A stretch of DNA of 64,000 nucleotides from Tremella fuciformis (taxonomy: Eukaryota > Basidiomycota > Tremellomycetes > Tremellales > Tremellaceae). The translations under genes were made by a program, and so were the position numbers. The notes under the pieces are model-generated. The model was not told where the DNA came from, made no database searches, and worked only from the letters and a program-made list of their open reading frames with translations. The DNA lies in assembly GCA_032768795.1 (NCBI GenBank), contig CP136499.1, positions 62,001 to 126,000 on the forward strand, read 5' to 3'. This document shows, piece by piece, positions 30,507 to 42,489 of this stretch; the stretch's first letter is position 1, and every line of letters begins with the position of its first letter.

Positions 30507-33089
30507 ATCCAGGGCAAAATCAACCGTCGCGTTGATGTCGTCACGCTCAGCGACCTTGGCCGATTGCTGCAGCGAGCGGCGAGAGAAGAAGCCATTGTTA
30601 TCAAACAACGAGACACGCTTCTGAGGGTGACGCTTTTCCAAAAAGTCTAAGTGCTTCTTGTCATACGGGCAAAACGATGGCCGCGTGCGCCGAGCGAAGG
30701 GGCGCCTTCCGCAACTGGCTCTCCATCGCCTAGGGTTTCTTTCTGCCGCAGGCATCCATCTTCGAAAACGATGGAAGGATTGAGCGTAGACAAGCTGCAA
30801 ACGCGTCTCACACCCCTCCTCCCCAACGACAGATCCCTCGCCGCGCTCTTTTCGCTCCCCAAACCACCATCTGCGACAAATCCGGCGTGTTCTCGCGAGA
30901 TCAAAAACTTTTCTTCAGATGTGACTCCTTCGACCCTCCGCCTCCGATCCCCCTTCCATCTGTCGTACTACTACTGCCCGCGTAAGTCGGCCCGCCCTCA
31001 GTGATCGCCTCATCACCGGGCGGGGCCAGGCAATGATTGATGCGGAATAAGCGGGCGACATTTGCGGAACCTGAATCGGCCTTCCGCCTGTCATTCAATT
31101 GAATGACTCGCCTCTGCCCCATCATCGTACTCGGTCCGGATGAAGGATCTTTGCAGTCGAGAGGAGTCTCGCCTCAAGCTCTGCAAAGCAATCGACAATC
31201 TCGCCGGTCCCTGACCACACACGCCGCCTCCAGACCTGATTCAGCATTTAGTGGAATATGCCTACCTCGGCAAATTGCACAATCTTATCGACTCCGCCGC
31301 TCGGCTGGGTTCCGGTCGGACATCCCCCGTCTTACAAGCTGGCACCAACCGAACGATTAAACGGGCTGCCGTTGCTGCTCGCAACCGAAGAGCGCGAGGC
31401 AGGTCAAATACTGCTCGAAATCGCTCGGACCCGCGGCCGTTTTCAGACCAGTTCGTATTTACAACACGGAGTAAGATCTTCATTTGTGGAAGGACATGCA
31501 TGAGAGTTGATTCAATAGGAAACGCTGGATAAAACAAATACGTGGGCGAATTGCCTCATCAGGAGAAGAAGGGAGACGCATTGTCATTTCGCAGCTGACT
31601 CCTGCGCGTGATGTGGGGGTTTTCTCTGCTCCAGCCCAGGAACTCTAAGCTCAGGCTCCTGCTAGGGCATGGAATCTGGAACGGCAACGGGTCATGGAGT
31701 CTCCCAGCAGGTAGACAAGGATTGTCTTGTTTGAGGGAAAGGGGGCTAGAAGCGGGGGGGGCCGGGGGGGGGGGGGGGGGGGGGGGGGGGCGAGGTGAGG
31801 CCCAATACGGACGACAGTGGCGGGGGCCGATGATCTTGCGAATGGTCTCGTGGTATTCCTGCCGTGTGAGTGTCTCGCTTCACCACAGTGCTGCTGACCG
31901 TGAAGTGTGGGGCGACCTCCTCTCGCGAGATCTCTTGTCCCCGTCTGACTTTCGCGCCCGCCGGCCCTGACGCGATCGAATTCATGGTGAATGCTGACTC
32001 CTTGCTCGGAACCGGAAATTTCCGACGCCTGATGGGTCGGAGCCTCTCTTTCTAGCCTACAGTTCTCTGCGTTTCCAAGGACTACTCCCATGCATCTATT
32101 GTACGTTCATATCGCCTGGGGCCAGTGGCGAAATCAGTCACGTGACCAGCTTCACACCGGGGCAGTGGTGGCGGGCGGCCACCGGGGACTGGTTTCACTC
32201 ACCCACAGTTTAGCGCGCGGTGCCGACAGCGGGCAATCACGTTCGACGAGCGCGCACTCCCAAGGGTCATCCCGTCTGCAGATGGGCTGGTCAATTGACC
32301 GGATATGTGCGACTCACCTGCGGTGAGCTTTTTCCTCTCTATGCAGTGCGCCCACGGAACGTTGGCCAACTAACCTCACGGGGGTTTTGCCCCGGCCGCT
32401 ACCAGCGGATGATCTCCTCCCGCCTGATCGCCGCTTGTAGTCCAAACGGCATAGTAGCGGGGTGTCGGCAACGGGCGAGAGCCTGCCAGCCGCTGGGCTT
32501 ATTCACGGGGGTCTGCGGGTCCTGCGCGCGGGAACTCCTGTACCATTTGTCGCCTGACCGGCGCTCATTGCCAGAACACCAGGGACTATCATTCAAGGCG
32601 TGGGCGAAAGGCTGGACCATGAAGACGAGGTGAAACACACCAGACAAGCGGGAAACACCATCAAGATGTCGGCAAATTCGTCAAGTCAAGCAGCTTGGGG
32701 AGACTCACAATCTTTCGAGACCAGGGCGTCGCCCATCGATATCGACGACGGCCACCATTGAAAGTCCTACGCTGTTATCGCTCACTTGAACCTCCTCCGC
32801 CGCCGCTTATTGGCTCGGTGATGCGTACTGGACCGGAAGATCAGGAGGGGTGTCGACCTGGGCCGGCGAACCTAGGCGACAAATTCGGTCATTGTCGATA
32901 CTACTGCTGCGCGAGGCAATGTGTTGCCTTTCACAGGTGAATGAACTCGTATATCCTACCTCGACGCAGGCTGAGCTGCACAGCGGAAGCGAAGCATTTT
33001 GACACGTGTTGGCGCCCTGCAGAGAAGGCCTGGGACGTACAGTATAGTCCACGGGTTCAGTGGTGGATCATACTTGTCAAAAGACGCTA
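30507..33089. other. Degraded region, no complete gene
   Basis: Short frames only. At 31265-31505 a plus frame reads VPVGHPPSYKLAPTERLNGLPLLLATEEREAGQILLEIART and is protein-like but unrecognised. A 27-nt poly-G run interrupts 31764-31790. Confidence 0.35.
31764..31790 (+). repeat. Poly-G run
   Basis: 27 consecutive G, preceded by further short G runs. The length is likely variable and is prone to sequencing error. Confidence 0.85.
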
Positions 33090-33488
33090 TCATGGGTCCA
33101 GCAGGCGGGAGACCGACAATGGACTCGTGGGGCTGAGGACAATCAGAATAGCCGCTGGTCTCGATGCGACCCATTTGGCTTTCCAGTGATCCATCCCGGC
33201 GTACATCCATCCCCTTGGGCGGCCGATACCCCACCGCGTCTTCATATCCTCCAAGTTGATCGTAGAAACAATCCCGTACAATCCGAGGAGAGGGTACGTA
33301 GCCTTGGCGTTTTTGAGCCTGGCATTGGATTCGCGGTTGTCAATGCCAGGGGACCTGACTCGGGGTATATCGAATGACGGAGAGGCCGTGGCGATGTGAC
33401 TGAAGAGTGAGCGCACACACTCACTAACATCGCGCTCGTCGGTCGCGCGCTTGTCATGATGACCACCGGCTCTCAATCTCACAGTATC
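33090..33488 (-). pseudogene. Possible 3' part of the RecB-like gene beyond the Tc1 insertion
   Basis: A minus frame reads SPSFDIPRVRSPGIDNRESNA, then YPLLGLYGIVSTINLEDMKTRWG, directly on the far side of the Tc1 element. It may be the last exon or exons of the gene starting at 36281, whose apparent intron is split by the transposon. No domain is recognised, and joining is inferred from position and strand only. Confidence 0.35.
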
Positions 33489-33490
33489 TA

Positions 33491-34877
33491 CAGTGGGGTG
33501 TCCTGTCGGACGGGACACCCAAATTTCCGTGCGCTCTTGCTGTCATTGATGGGGATCTGACCGTATCTCATGCATGCGAACAGCTAGAAGTCTGTAAATT
33601 AGGAAAACAACGCTCATGGACGCACGGAATACTCACCTCTAACCGCACAGCTCTATCTTCAGTATTTTGTGGGCAAACCCCTTGCATCCGGACCATCTCC
33701 AGCCTCCTGATCATGCTATTCACTGTGTTGTCAATAATCTGCCATGGGATTGAATCCCACAACCGAGAGACCACTTCAAACAGGTCCTCCTTCTTGGTAG
33801 GCTTCTTGGGCATCGCAGCAAGCCGTCACTTGATCCATGCCCAGCAGTTCTCAATGGGATTCAGGTCTGGCGAGTAGGGGGGGTGATCCATGTATTTGAA
33901 GCCCATCTCTGCGCCCACAATCCTTGCCATATTGCAGGTATGGATCTTGACATTGTCCTCAAGGATGCGAGGTTCAGTCCCATAGCCTCGCCATGAGCTG
34001 TGGACTCGTGTCCAGCATCGCTTGAGCTCCCCTCTGGCGATCTGCTCAGCATAGATCTTGGCGGTTACACCCTTCCTCTTCCCCTTGCTCTGAGAACAGT
34101 CAAAGCGGACCAGCTTTGACCTTCCCACATGCCAAACCGCCCCCCAGACCATCACTGAGCATCTCCCAGAGAACATCTTGGCGCCAAGCACTCCTACCTG
34201 TATTCCTCCCCTTTGCAGCGTGTAACCCATGTCTTGACCGTCCCAACAGAGCGCATAGAGGCTTCATCGGTAAAGATTGTGCATCACCAGGCGTCTAGGG
34301 TGTCTGATTGATGTTTATGGGCATAGATTCGACGCAGGGAGAGAGCTCACTTGTCCAGGGAGGGTTTGAGCCTTGCAATGCGTCGCTTCATGCCAAATAT
34401 GGTCATGATATGCCGCAAGGAAGTCTCTGACAGAGGGAGGCCATGGGAGGTGAGAATGGAGACCAGCTGAACCGGTGTGGCGCGCCTGTTCTTGTTGATT
34501 ATGCGCCAGATGCGATGGAGGGATCGAAGATCATACTGAGGGGGAGGTCTGTGCGCAGGAGGGGAGGTGGTGGTGCCGTTCTTGGTGGACTCTTGAAGCC
34601 AGCAATTTATAGAGGTCTTGGAGGCGCTGGTCTCATCGGCAATGACGCGGCATGACGATTTTGATGCCGCGCCAGCCATGAAAGCTCTATCAATGTCGTT
34701 GAAGCGTTTCCCAGTCATGTTGAGGTGTTGAGGAAGCTACAAGCGGAGTCCTGCAGTCCCTAGGGCTTCTGAATCGTGCATAAACAAGTAAACAACGCGA
34801 AGACTCAATCACAGTAGGAGCCCATCGCGTCGCGAAGTAGGTACATCATCTGTCCCGTCCGACAGGACACCCCACTG
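33491..34877 (-). mobile_element. Tc1/mariner element with perfect 27-bp TIRs
   Basis: The termini at 33491-33517 and 34851-34877 are exact inverted repeats of 27 bp, beginning CAGTGGGGTGTCCTGTCGGA, and are flanked by TA on both sides, the Tc1/mariner target duplication. Length 1387 bp, with one transposase gene on the minus strand. Perfect TIRs suggest a fairly recent insertion, although the transposase frame is broken. Confidence 0.93.
33568..34718 (-). pseudogene. Tc1-type DD34E transposase, frame broken
   Basis: N-terminal HTH region MTGKRFNDIDRAFMAGAAS to IFGMKRRIARLKPSL (34718-34347). The first catalytic Asp is in TIFTDEAS near 34275, found in a different frame with a stop just before it. 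Then MVWGAVWHVGRSKLV, the second Asp in ILEDNVKIH and the Glu in YSPDLNPIEN give 34 residues between them, the DD34E spacing of Tc1. The tail LFEVVSRLWDSIPWQIIDNTVN lies in the frame ending at 33568. At least two frame changes or stops separate these blocks. Confidence 0.83.
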
Positions 34878-36281
34878 TATTGACCCGACTGCTCGCTCTT
34901 CCTGAAGGAGACTCACGTCATCGCTGCTCTCCCTTTGCCCTCCTTGGCATGCTCGGCACCTCTGCTCGTCTCCCTCGTCGTGGCTGTGTTTGGGCGTAAG
35001 GAATTGCATCTCGGGCCTGCCGGGAGGGCAGGGAAACTACGTAATACTATGGAAGCGGAGCGTGCACCTACCAGGCTGTCTCAGAGCGGCATAATCAAGC
35101 GAAGGAAGGTCGGAAACTTGGTCCCGGGCGTATCCGAGAAAGTCGATGACACGATTGATGGCGGCTATGTTGTACTTCACGAGCGGCGAGGTGCCTGCAC
35201 CCCCCTCGTGGATGTTGACCCACCCATTTGGAAGGTGCTTGTAAAGCGGCTGCTCATCCCTCTCTAGCATGTCGAGCGTGACAGATACGGCGTGCCGCTC
35301 GACAAAAGCGTCGGCCATCTCCACGAAGAACGTGCTCCCGTCGTAGACGATCCGCAGGCAGTGAACATTTTCCTTTCCTGCGTCACCAAAGCCGCTGATC
35401 ACAAGCAGCGCCAAGGAGGTCCCGCACTGCTCGTGCGCCGTGGCGAGGTATATCAGACACTGACAAAGGGACTTGAGGGTGTGTTGATATTTGTTCTCGG
35501 CCACGATGGCTCCAATGCAAGGCGTACGTTGCTCTCTGCTTCGTCGATTCCGTCTTTGGTCACGCGAATCCAAGATGACCTCGTCGTCATGCGATCGGTG
35601 TCCGGCATCGGGGGCTGGAGGGGCGGAAGAATTGTTGTTTGGATCGCTTATGGTGGCGTAGCCCACCATGTCGGGGTTGAAGATGGCCCTTTGGGCAAGA
35701 AAGCGCTGAGAAGGGCTTAGGGAGGCCGTCGTCGCTGCAGAGACCACGCGGGAACGGCTACTAGAGCTCGTCGATGAGGGGATTTGTCGAACTGTAAAGT
35801 CAGTTAAAGCAAAAGATATGCTGCATAGGGCCGAATACTTACGTCTCTCCAGCCGCTGATACATCGACTGCACCGTCATTTGCGGTGTCGTCTCGGAGAA
35901 GACCTTGCCTCCCGGGCATTCTAGCCGACCCAGGTGAAATGCGGGCGTGCAGTCGACATAGTCGACTCCTTTGTATAACGCAAACGATGCCGTGGCCCAC
36001 GTCAATTCCCATAACCGATTCATGGCGCACTGCAGGGCCTGGGTTTCCGTTGTTGCCCTGCTCCGGATGATGCCCGCGATCACGTACCGCCACTCGGTAG
36101 CGAAGTCTCCACTTCGTGTTGGTGTCGTCGTCGAAAAGGAGCTTGGCATTCGGGATCCGAGAGTGCGGAAAGTCATACGTCCTTGATGATCTCGTCTGTC
36201 CCGAGGTAGTTCGTCTGCAGGGGAGAAGTCGATCTCTTGATCGACAAGGTTTCCATCCGAATCAATCGAGAGACGTGACAT
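34878..36281 (-). CDS. RecB-like PD-(D/E)XK protein (b), interrupted by Tc1
   Basis: Start ATG at 36281 (MSRLSIDSDGNLVDQ). Intron 35842-35792 (51 nt, GTAAGT donor, TTAACTGAC branch, TTTACAG acceptor) is a multiple of three and can be read through. Motifs: Asp187 in FNPDMVGY, Glu245-Asn-Lys247 in AIVAENKYQ, then Gln257-x3-Tyr261 (CQCLIYLATAHEQCG), the ExK plus QxxxY layout of RecB-family nucleases. A Ser/Arg-rich insert separates PD from ExK. Further 3', a likely intron at 35047-34984 leads to a short exon, and a GTGAGT donor follows near 34916; the Tc1 element sits just inside that presumed intron. The 3' end is therefore unresolved. It is divergent from the paralogous gene (c) at 37303. Nuclease activity is inferred. 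Confidence 0.55.
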
Positions 36282-37302
36282 GATGTCAAGATAAAGAGAC
36301 AATGAGAGAACAGCGAGGCGTGCTGACGGGCGCCCGATGGAATATGGCAAGAAGCCCGAACGATTGCAGAAATCCTCTACAGCTCCTACAGCCGCTGACA
36401 AAACGGAGGGAGCGAGATGGGCAAGGTGACAGGCTCTTTGATTGGCGGTAAGGGGCTTCTCGTTGATGAATAATGTCAATTTGCCTGTCGTGTCGAAGTC
36501 GGTCGGCGAGGGTGCAGGTACGGATGTTGTAGATATGTTCTGATACAATCCCGACAGTCCTGTATGCAGCTGGTGGTGAAGCGGGGGTTGAATCGGTGAG
36601 CAGCTGGGGAGGATGGCGAGACGAGATGTGTCGAGGGGTACAGTGATGGATAGTGCAGCAATAGTCTGGCAGTGAGCCCATGTTGCGAGTCCAGGGGTGC
36701 ACATGTAGTGAGCTCACGTGGGTGCTGCAGCGGCGACTTGCTGGGGTGGTGAAGGTGAAAAGGCGGCGGGAATGGGCCAACGTAGGTGATGCAAAGGGCA
36801 AGGCTGGCAGTATATTGACGGCGAGCTACCTCGTGTGATGGAACGGACGGGGTACTGCAGTGCTGAGCAGCTGGCTGGGGAGGTTGATTGACCGATGAAT
36901 TGCTGCGATGCGGGGCGAGAAACAGATAAGGTTTAATTGCAGTGGCGGTGGTGAACAACGCGAGCGAGATATGACTAGTCGAGTGCGAGCCAAAGATAGT
37001 GCCCATGTCGAACAAGTGCCTGACTCTGGCTGCCGTTGTCATCCCCGTTGAGAGTGCCGTCGTCGTCGTCCTCGTCCTCGTCCTCGTCTTCGTCCTCGTC
37101 CTCGTCCTCGTCTTCGTCTCTGCCTGTATAAAGACGCTTCCGGCTCGCGGGGCTCCGGGTCAGATGACGTGTCAATGCGTATCGGGATTAATTCGGAAAA
37201 TATCTGCTCGTAACACCCCTCCGTCACCTCGCAACTTGTTTTGAGAACCATTCATTCATTCTTTCATCATCTCTGACATGCCCATGCCCCCCGCCAACAG
37301 CA
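36282..37302. promoter_or_regulatory. Intergenic region between divergent RecB-like genes
   Basis: About 1.0 kb separates the starts of genes (b) and (c) and must contain both promoters. It includes a CCTCGT/CTTCGT microsatellite followed within 20 bp by CTGTATAAAGACG, a possible TATA box for the plus-strand gene. Open frames here are antisense or upstream extensions without a domain. Confidence 0.4.
37066..37117 (+). repeat. TCCTCG hexamer microsatellite
   Basis: Tandem TCCTCG / TCTTCG units, which as the complement encode Glu-Asp repeats in spurious frames. Confidence 0.85.
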
Positions 37303-40042
37303 ATGGTCGAGGACGACTTGATGCCAGAGCTCATAGGGCCTGGCCCGAGGGCACAGGGGGCTCGCGCTCACCGTGGGCAGGGGTCCGGGCAGAGCACCCT
37401 CTCGATGATGACGACGACGTTGAGTGACGATTCATCGCCGCTACCGCTCACGCCTCGCACATCTTGTGTCGCTCTCGACCCAAGTACAGCACCTCTTCCT
37501 CGTCTTCCCGCTCCTACTCCCACTCCCACCTTCGCCAGCCTCATACGGTATCCAGATCGCCATCTAGATTTCGACCGCTGGGTCTCACCGCCAACGTTGG
37601 CCACAGATGAACTCAGCGATAGGGGCTTTGCGCCACATCGGGCACTTGTTGAAGACTCTCTCTACGCCTGGTGGATGGATCGACTCAGCGAGACGGCATT
37701 TGCACGTCGTATTGCAAACCTCGCCGATTCTGTATTCAATACGGCCTCTCATCTTGACCCTTTTTCGTACAAGCCGCCAAGGCTCATCGACGACCCCTTG
37801 ATGCCCTCGTTCTCGTTCGAGTACTCGAGATCAATCAAACACGATGGGACGGTCGACGATGACGGGACGAGGAGATCAGTACACTTGTCCACATTTGCGA
37901 CAATGTTCAGACAAACATATGTCACCTATCATCCCCGTGAGTCCCTCCCTGCCCGGTCCAAGCCGCACCTGAGGCTTCACGTCTCGCCTTCATCTGATGC
38001 GCGTAGAGCTGACCCTCAGCGGCATCCTTCGTTGGGTCACAAGTCGACAGTCCCGAGGACCGCGATCAGCATAGGCTGGACACGCCGGACCTCGTAATGA
38101 CCGTGGCATCGATGCGTCCGCTCCAGCACAATGATACACGGCGACGCCTGACAATCAAGCGAGAAAGAATGCTCAAGAACGCCAACGCTGATCCGTCGAC
38201 TGCCGATCTCAATCGCATCCTGAGTCGCGTCCCGAGCCCCACCTCGTCGATCAACGCCTCGCGGCTTTCGTTTCCCTCGTCGTCCCTGTCCGGCCCATCT
38301 TCGGGGCCTTCGAAACGGAAACGAAAACCTTCAGACAACGAGTTGTTGTCCGCCCTCGAAACCTACTTCGCCATTGTCGGTCTTGTCTGGGAATTGAAGA
38401 CTGCGTGCTTCTTCTTGGCTTTCTGTCAGATCTTGGGATACATCTTGCAGCTCAACGAGGTGTGCGGTACCATCCTCGGCCTTCTCGTGAACAAAACGCA
38501 CTTCGCCCGCATCGTCGTGCTCGCGCCGTCAGAAATCACCACTTCGGGCAGAGCAAGTGACCATCAGTCGCAAGAGCAAGGAAGGGGTATACGCATTGCC
38601 ATCGAGACGGGTAAGCAGGAGTGGTGGGGCCGCGAGGCGACAATGGAGGAGTTAGACGCGTCCATCTACCATGACTCACAGTGGCTACCTCACTGTATCG
38701 TCCAGCAAGTTATCGATACCGATACCGATACCGATGCCGACGCCGCTGCCGAGACACACGAGGACTCTCTCAACTGGAAGGCCGTTCAGCGACTCGTAGA
38801 GTTCATTGAACTGGGGAGGGACATTCTCAAAGAGATACCACTCCAAGGCATCTCAACGAGACAGGCGCTGCAGCGCGGCGAGCTGTTCGCTGCCTCGGCC
38901 TTGCGCGCACTGTACGAGTCGCGTGCGGAGGCAAGTCGCGATGCCGAAGCCCCCGGCCTTACGAACCAAGGTGACGAGGTGGAGGAACGGTCACACGAGG
39001 CCGACGAGGAGGACCAGGGCTTAGAGGAGCTGCCCTCTACGTGCCTTGCCCTTGATGTCGGCATGTCGACTCGTGCCGATGCGCCCATGCCCGCGCCGTT
39101 GTCTCCCACAGCCGCTCCCACATCCATCGCGGCTGTGGCTCAGCGTACCGTCGACTTGATCGCCAAAGGTGCCAGGGGCCTCCAGCAGGTGCCTCCCCCT
39201 CAAGACGTTGGCGCCAGACCACCCCAACGGCGAAAGCGTCAACAGGTCGATGGACAGCTAATCCCACCACCTCCTCCACCAGGAGATCAGGGAGGCTCTG
39301 GGGGACAATCTGGAGGCGGAGGCGGGGGCGAGGAAGGCGGTCAAGGAGGCGAAGGAAGGGGTGGAGCAGGTGGAACAGGTGGAGCAGGTGGGGGAGGAGG
39401 TGCAGGAGGGGCCGGAGGGGCAGGAGGGGCAGGCGGGGTAGGCGGGGCAGGAGAAGGGGGAAGTTCATCGGGCTGCCGTCCATGTCAGTCGCATTGCTTG
39501 TGCTAGGTCCGGTCGAAGAAGTGTACGCAGGCGCTGACACTCCAGTGACGAAGGCCAATCTTGCCTCACTCCACCGAGAGCGTGCTGCCCAGCGTCATTT
39601 ACATCTTGCCCCAACTCCACCACGGCCGTTGTCAATGAAGTCGTTGTCATTCGGTTCGACAATCTCGGAAACAGAGACAGATTCTACGGAATCGTACGCC
39701 CGTGCGTGCACAGCGTCTGCCCACGAACGCGCCGAAGATATACTCCGTACGCTTCAGGCACTCGATATCAGGGTGTCTTTCGTCTCCCCGGCCGAGATGG
39801 AGGGGATGGTCTTGGCCATTTCTCAGACAGCGACCCAGACTCCGGCAGAGGGAGCCGGGTGCGACACCGTCACCTCAACTTGCGCACTTCCACTCTCGGT
39901 GCGAGAAACTGCCAAAGGCCGTGCGACTGTAGTCAACGACTACACCGGCGCTCCCCCGGGCTTTGTGAATCCCTCAGGGTCAAAATCTCCCTTCCTTCCC
40001 GAGTCACAGGCTCACTTGATGGTGAACCGGACGGACTTTTAA
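37303..40042 (+). CDS. RecB-like PD-(D/E)XK protein (c) with Gly-rich linker
   Basis: Exon 1 is 37303-37936. Intron 37937-38019 has a GTGAGT donor and the acceptor in ACCCTCAG. Exon 2 continues from 38020 in frame to a stop at 39506, and a further exon in another frame probably runs to 40042 through an intron in the Gly-rich stretch, which I cannot place. Motifs: Asp235 in LDTPDLVMTV, Glu336-Leu-Lys338 in GLVWELKTA, and Gln348-x3-Tyr352 in CQILGYILQLNEVCGTILGLLV. The last phrase aligns with CQCLIYLATAHEQCGTSLALLV of gene (b), so the two are paralogues. About 100 mostly Ser/Arg-rich residues lie between PD and ExK. The C-terminal part has Gly repeats, then RVSFVSPAEMEGMVL. The start codon is the first ATG of the frame and is uncertain. 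Confidence 0.6.
39290..39470 (+). repeat. Gly-coding GGN repeats
   Basis: GGAGCAGGTGGGGG-like units encode a Gly/Ala-rich linker in gene (c). They may hide an intron. Confidence 0.8.
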
Positions 40043-41358
40043 GCAGCTCACATGCATGTGCAATTGCTTCTGCTTGGGTCAGGAGTGAACTCCTTCCAAG
40101 GCGCCGCCGCGCGCCGTGCACGCCGCTCGCCGACGTCTGCGATTCGGCCGTTCAGACGGTCCGATCCATTGCCGAATACGACTATGTGAATACCGACTGG
40201 CCTCTGCACAGATTCTCGCTCGTCTCGGTCCGGCGGCAGATGGTCGTCCGCCGCAGATCGTGTGCCCAGCAGTATTGCACCAACATGAGACAATCTACCG
40301 GTTGCAGAGCCTGGACGATTCGCCCCACCGGTCAACTTTGGATCCGGCCAGTGATGACTGCAGATGAAGCTGAGGAACCTGTGGGCATTGATCCGGCGAT
40401 CGGGCAGTCGCAATCCCCTGCCCACCTTACTTGGAGGTATCGTCCGAACGACGGATGAAATCGTACGTACAGTGACCTACCGGAATTGATTGTATGCCGA
40501 ATCTGATCGCTGTCTTTCTCTTTCTCTGTCATACATTCATGCAGACATATACCAGCCTGAAAATCAGCGTTCTAGGGTCAATGGACCGTGCGCATTCACT
40601 GGCATTGACATTAATTCACTTTTCCCAGTGCTTTGTGCCCAAACCATTGCGGCCGTCAACCGGCACAGCCAGTGGCGGCTCTCCGTACTTCCATTGATGG
40701 ACGGCGACAGATTAGCGATTGTGGCCACGACGTCTGAACGTGTCAGTGGCAACAAGTGAAGAGATAATAGCGTCAGTATATCTCCTTTCGGGTGGATTGA
40801 AGTATAGAGGACTGCACGGTACATTGACAGATCAAGCAGATAGAGACTACGGCTGAAACATGGCGAGATTCCCCTGGGATGGCCGCACGGGATGGCGGTG
40901 TCCTGACACAGCCATGCTCCCTTGTATACGGTAGTCGCATGCATCATTCATTCACACAGAATCCACAGAGCAACGCGATCCCTACACACCAGAGACCACC
41001 TCGCATTCATCCCCGACCCAAGTCTTGATAGCCTCTGCGACCTCGCCTGATCGAAACGTGACCGAGATGACAAGCCAGCTAGATGAATATGATGTTGACC
41101 CACGAGCAGCGTCGTCATGGCATTTTCTCAAAGCCGCCTGGCCATGCGGACGGCCTCGGTTCCAAACACGCCCAAGAGCATTGGTATCACACGCGTCTCC
41201 TGGTTCCTTGTCCGTGCTACACCCGCACCAGCGCCATCGCCCCTCGACGGCGGGATGTGGGTCAGGAGTGTATCTGGACGCTTACCGCCGGCGGCGACAT
41301 CCCAAGGGATGTGATTACCGTCTAGACCTCTCGGTCGGCATCCGCCAAACGCTCAAGA
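40043..41358. other. Intergenic, possible 5' exons of next gene
   Basis: No domain recognised. Plus-strand frames at 41025-41372 might hold upstream exons of gene (d), but I see no clear splice chain. Confidence 0.3.
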
Positions 41359-42469
41359 TTGCGACAGAGTGAAACATCCTTATCGTCTTCTGCCCTCTAC
41401 GACACGAGCCCTCCGGATAATGTCGCTGAATCAATCCCCAGTGCGGAAGCGAGTACGAGCCGTCATAGTCTCGCCCAAGGCGAAGACTACACACCCGCGG
41501 ATGACCAAGAACAGGGACAAGAGGAGGCAGAAGAGGGCGTGACACGGGATGTTTCGTCGATCCACCAGAGTGTGAGTCTTTGTCTTGATACTCACAGACT
41601 CGTGTCGCGGTCGAGGGGTTAATCGTCAGGCTACTCAGGATGCAATGCATTCCATTCGATCGGCAAAGTGGGGACCTAGCAAACCCGACGGTGTGCTCTA
41701 CTATGTCATTGAGGGTCTCGCCCGCGATGCCCCGAACAGAGACGTCCGGTTGTTGGACTTGGAAGATTTCTCGATGATCATCCTGGCCGCTTTCGAGTTG
41801 AAACTCGATCTATTTTCGAACACGCCCGATGCGGTTCCCCATCACGATAGCGTCATTTCAGCCGATCCACTCGCACTGATGGACGCATCAGTTGGCGATG
41901 GAAAGGGAAAAGCAAAGGCCAAAGCCAGAGGTGGGCTATGAGCTGCGGCGGAGACGACGTTACTGATGACCCAAGACCCAAGAGAATGGAAACGACGAGA
42001 AGCGTTACATCAGCTTTTGTGGTATGTCCACATGCTCCAAGACTGTGCGGCGTTCCGTGCTCCAGCATCAATGGCGATCGCGACCGAACGGGTGATCAGG
42101 GTGGCCCGAGCCACCGACCAACCGAATGCTATCCTGATCGAGACTTCGGCAGAGGTCCAAAGCTGTATCAGCAATGGAGAGTCTTCCACCGTGGACAATC
42201 TGGACCAATTGGCAATGTTCTGGGAGACCGCACATTTTGGAAACGACCTCCGGGACGGTGGCTTGGAGAGGATGGGCGAGATATTGGGATCGGGATACAT
42301 TCGGGCCATGCTGGGATCGACCCTCTCACAATCGCCACCGACAACAATGTCGCGACGACCTTACCTGCTGCTGCTGGTGCCGCTGCTCTTCAATCCACTG
42401 CGGACGTCGATCGAAGTCGAGAGGCAGACATGCTTGACAGATCGTCGAGGCCAGAAATGCCCGCTGTGA
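41359..42469 (+). CDS. Putative PD-(D/E)XK protein (d), three exons
   Basis: Exons 41359-41571, 41630-41930 and 41976-42469 give 335 aa. Introns are 58 nt (GTGAGT donor, AATCGTCAG acceptor) and 45 nt (GTGGGC donor, TTACTGATGAC branch, CCCAAG acceptor); both keep frame, and the second removes an in-frame TGA. Motifs: Asp91 in SKPDGVLYYVIEG, then a hydrophobic strand SMIILAAF followed by Glu127-Leu-Lys129. A later helix reads EALHQLLWYVHMLQDC, with Gln184-x3-Tyr188. The order PD, ExK, QxxxY matches genes (b) and (c), but the spacing from ExK to Q is longer. It lies just downstream of (c) on the same strand. The first exon may be incomplete. The family call is an inference from motifs. Confidence 0.5.
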
Positions 42470-42489
42470 CTATTCTCGTGAACACGGAC

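Noticed and set aside
35037..36704. Gene (b) starting at 36704
   Set aside because: The first 140 codons of that frame have no domain and weak coding character; the ATG at 36281 fits the protein better.
10045..42469. Naming the nuclease-like genes Crinklers
   Set aside because: No recognisable Crinkler header motif or ubiquitin-like N-terminal domain was found; only the enzyme-domain combination is similar.
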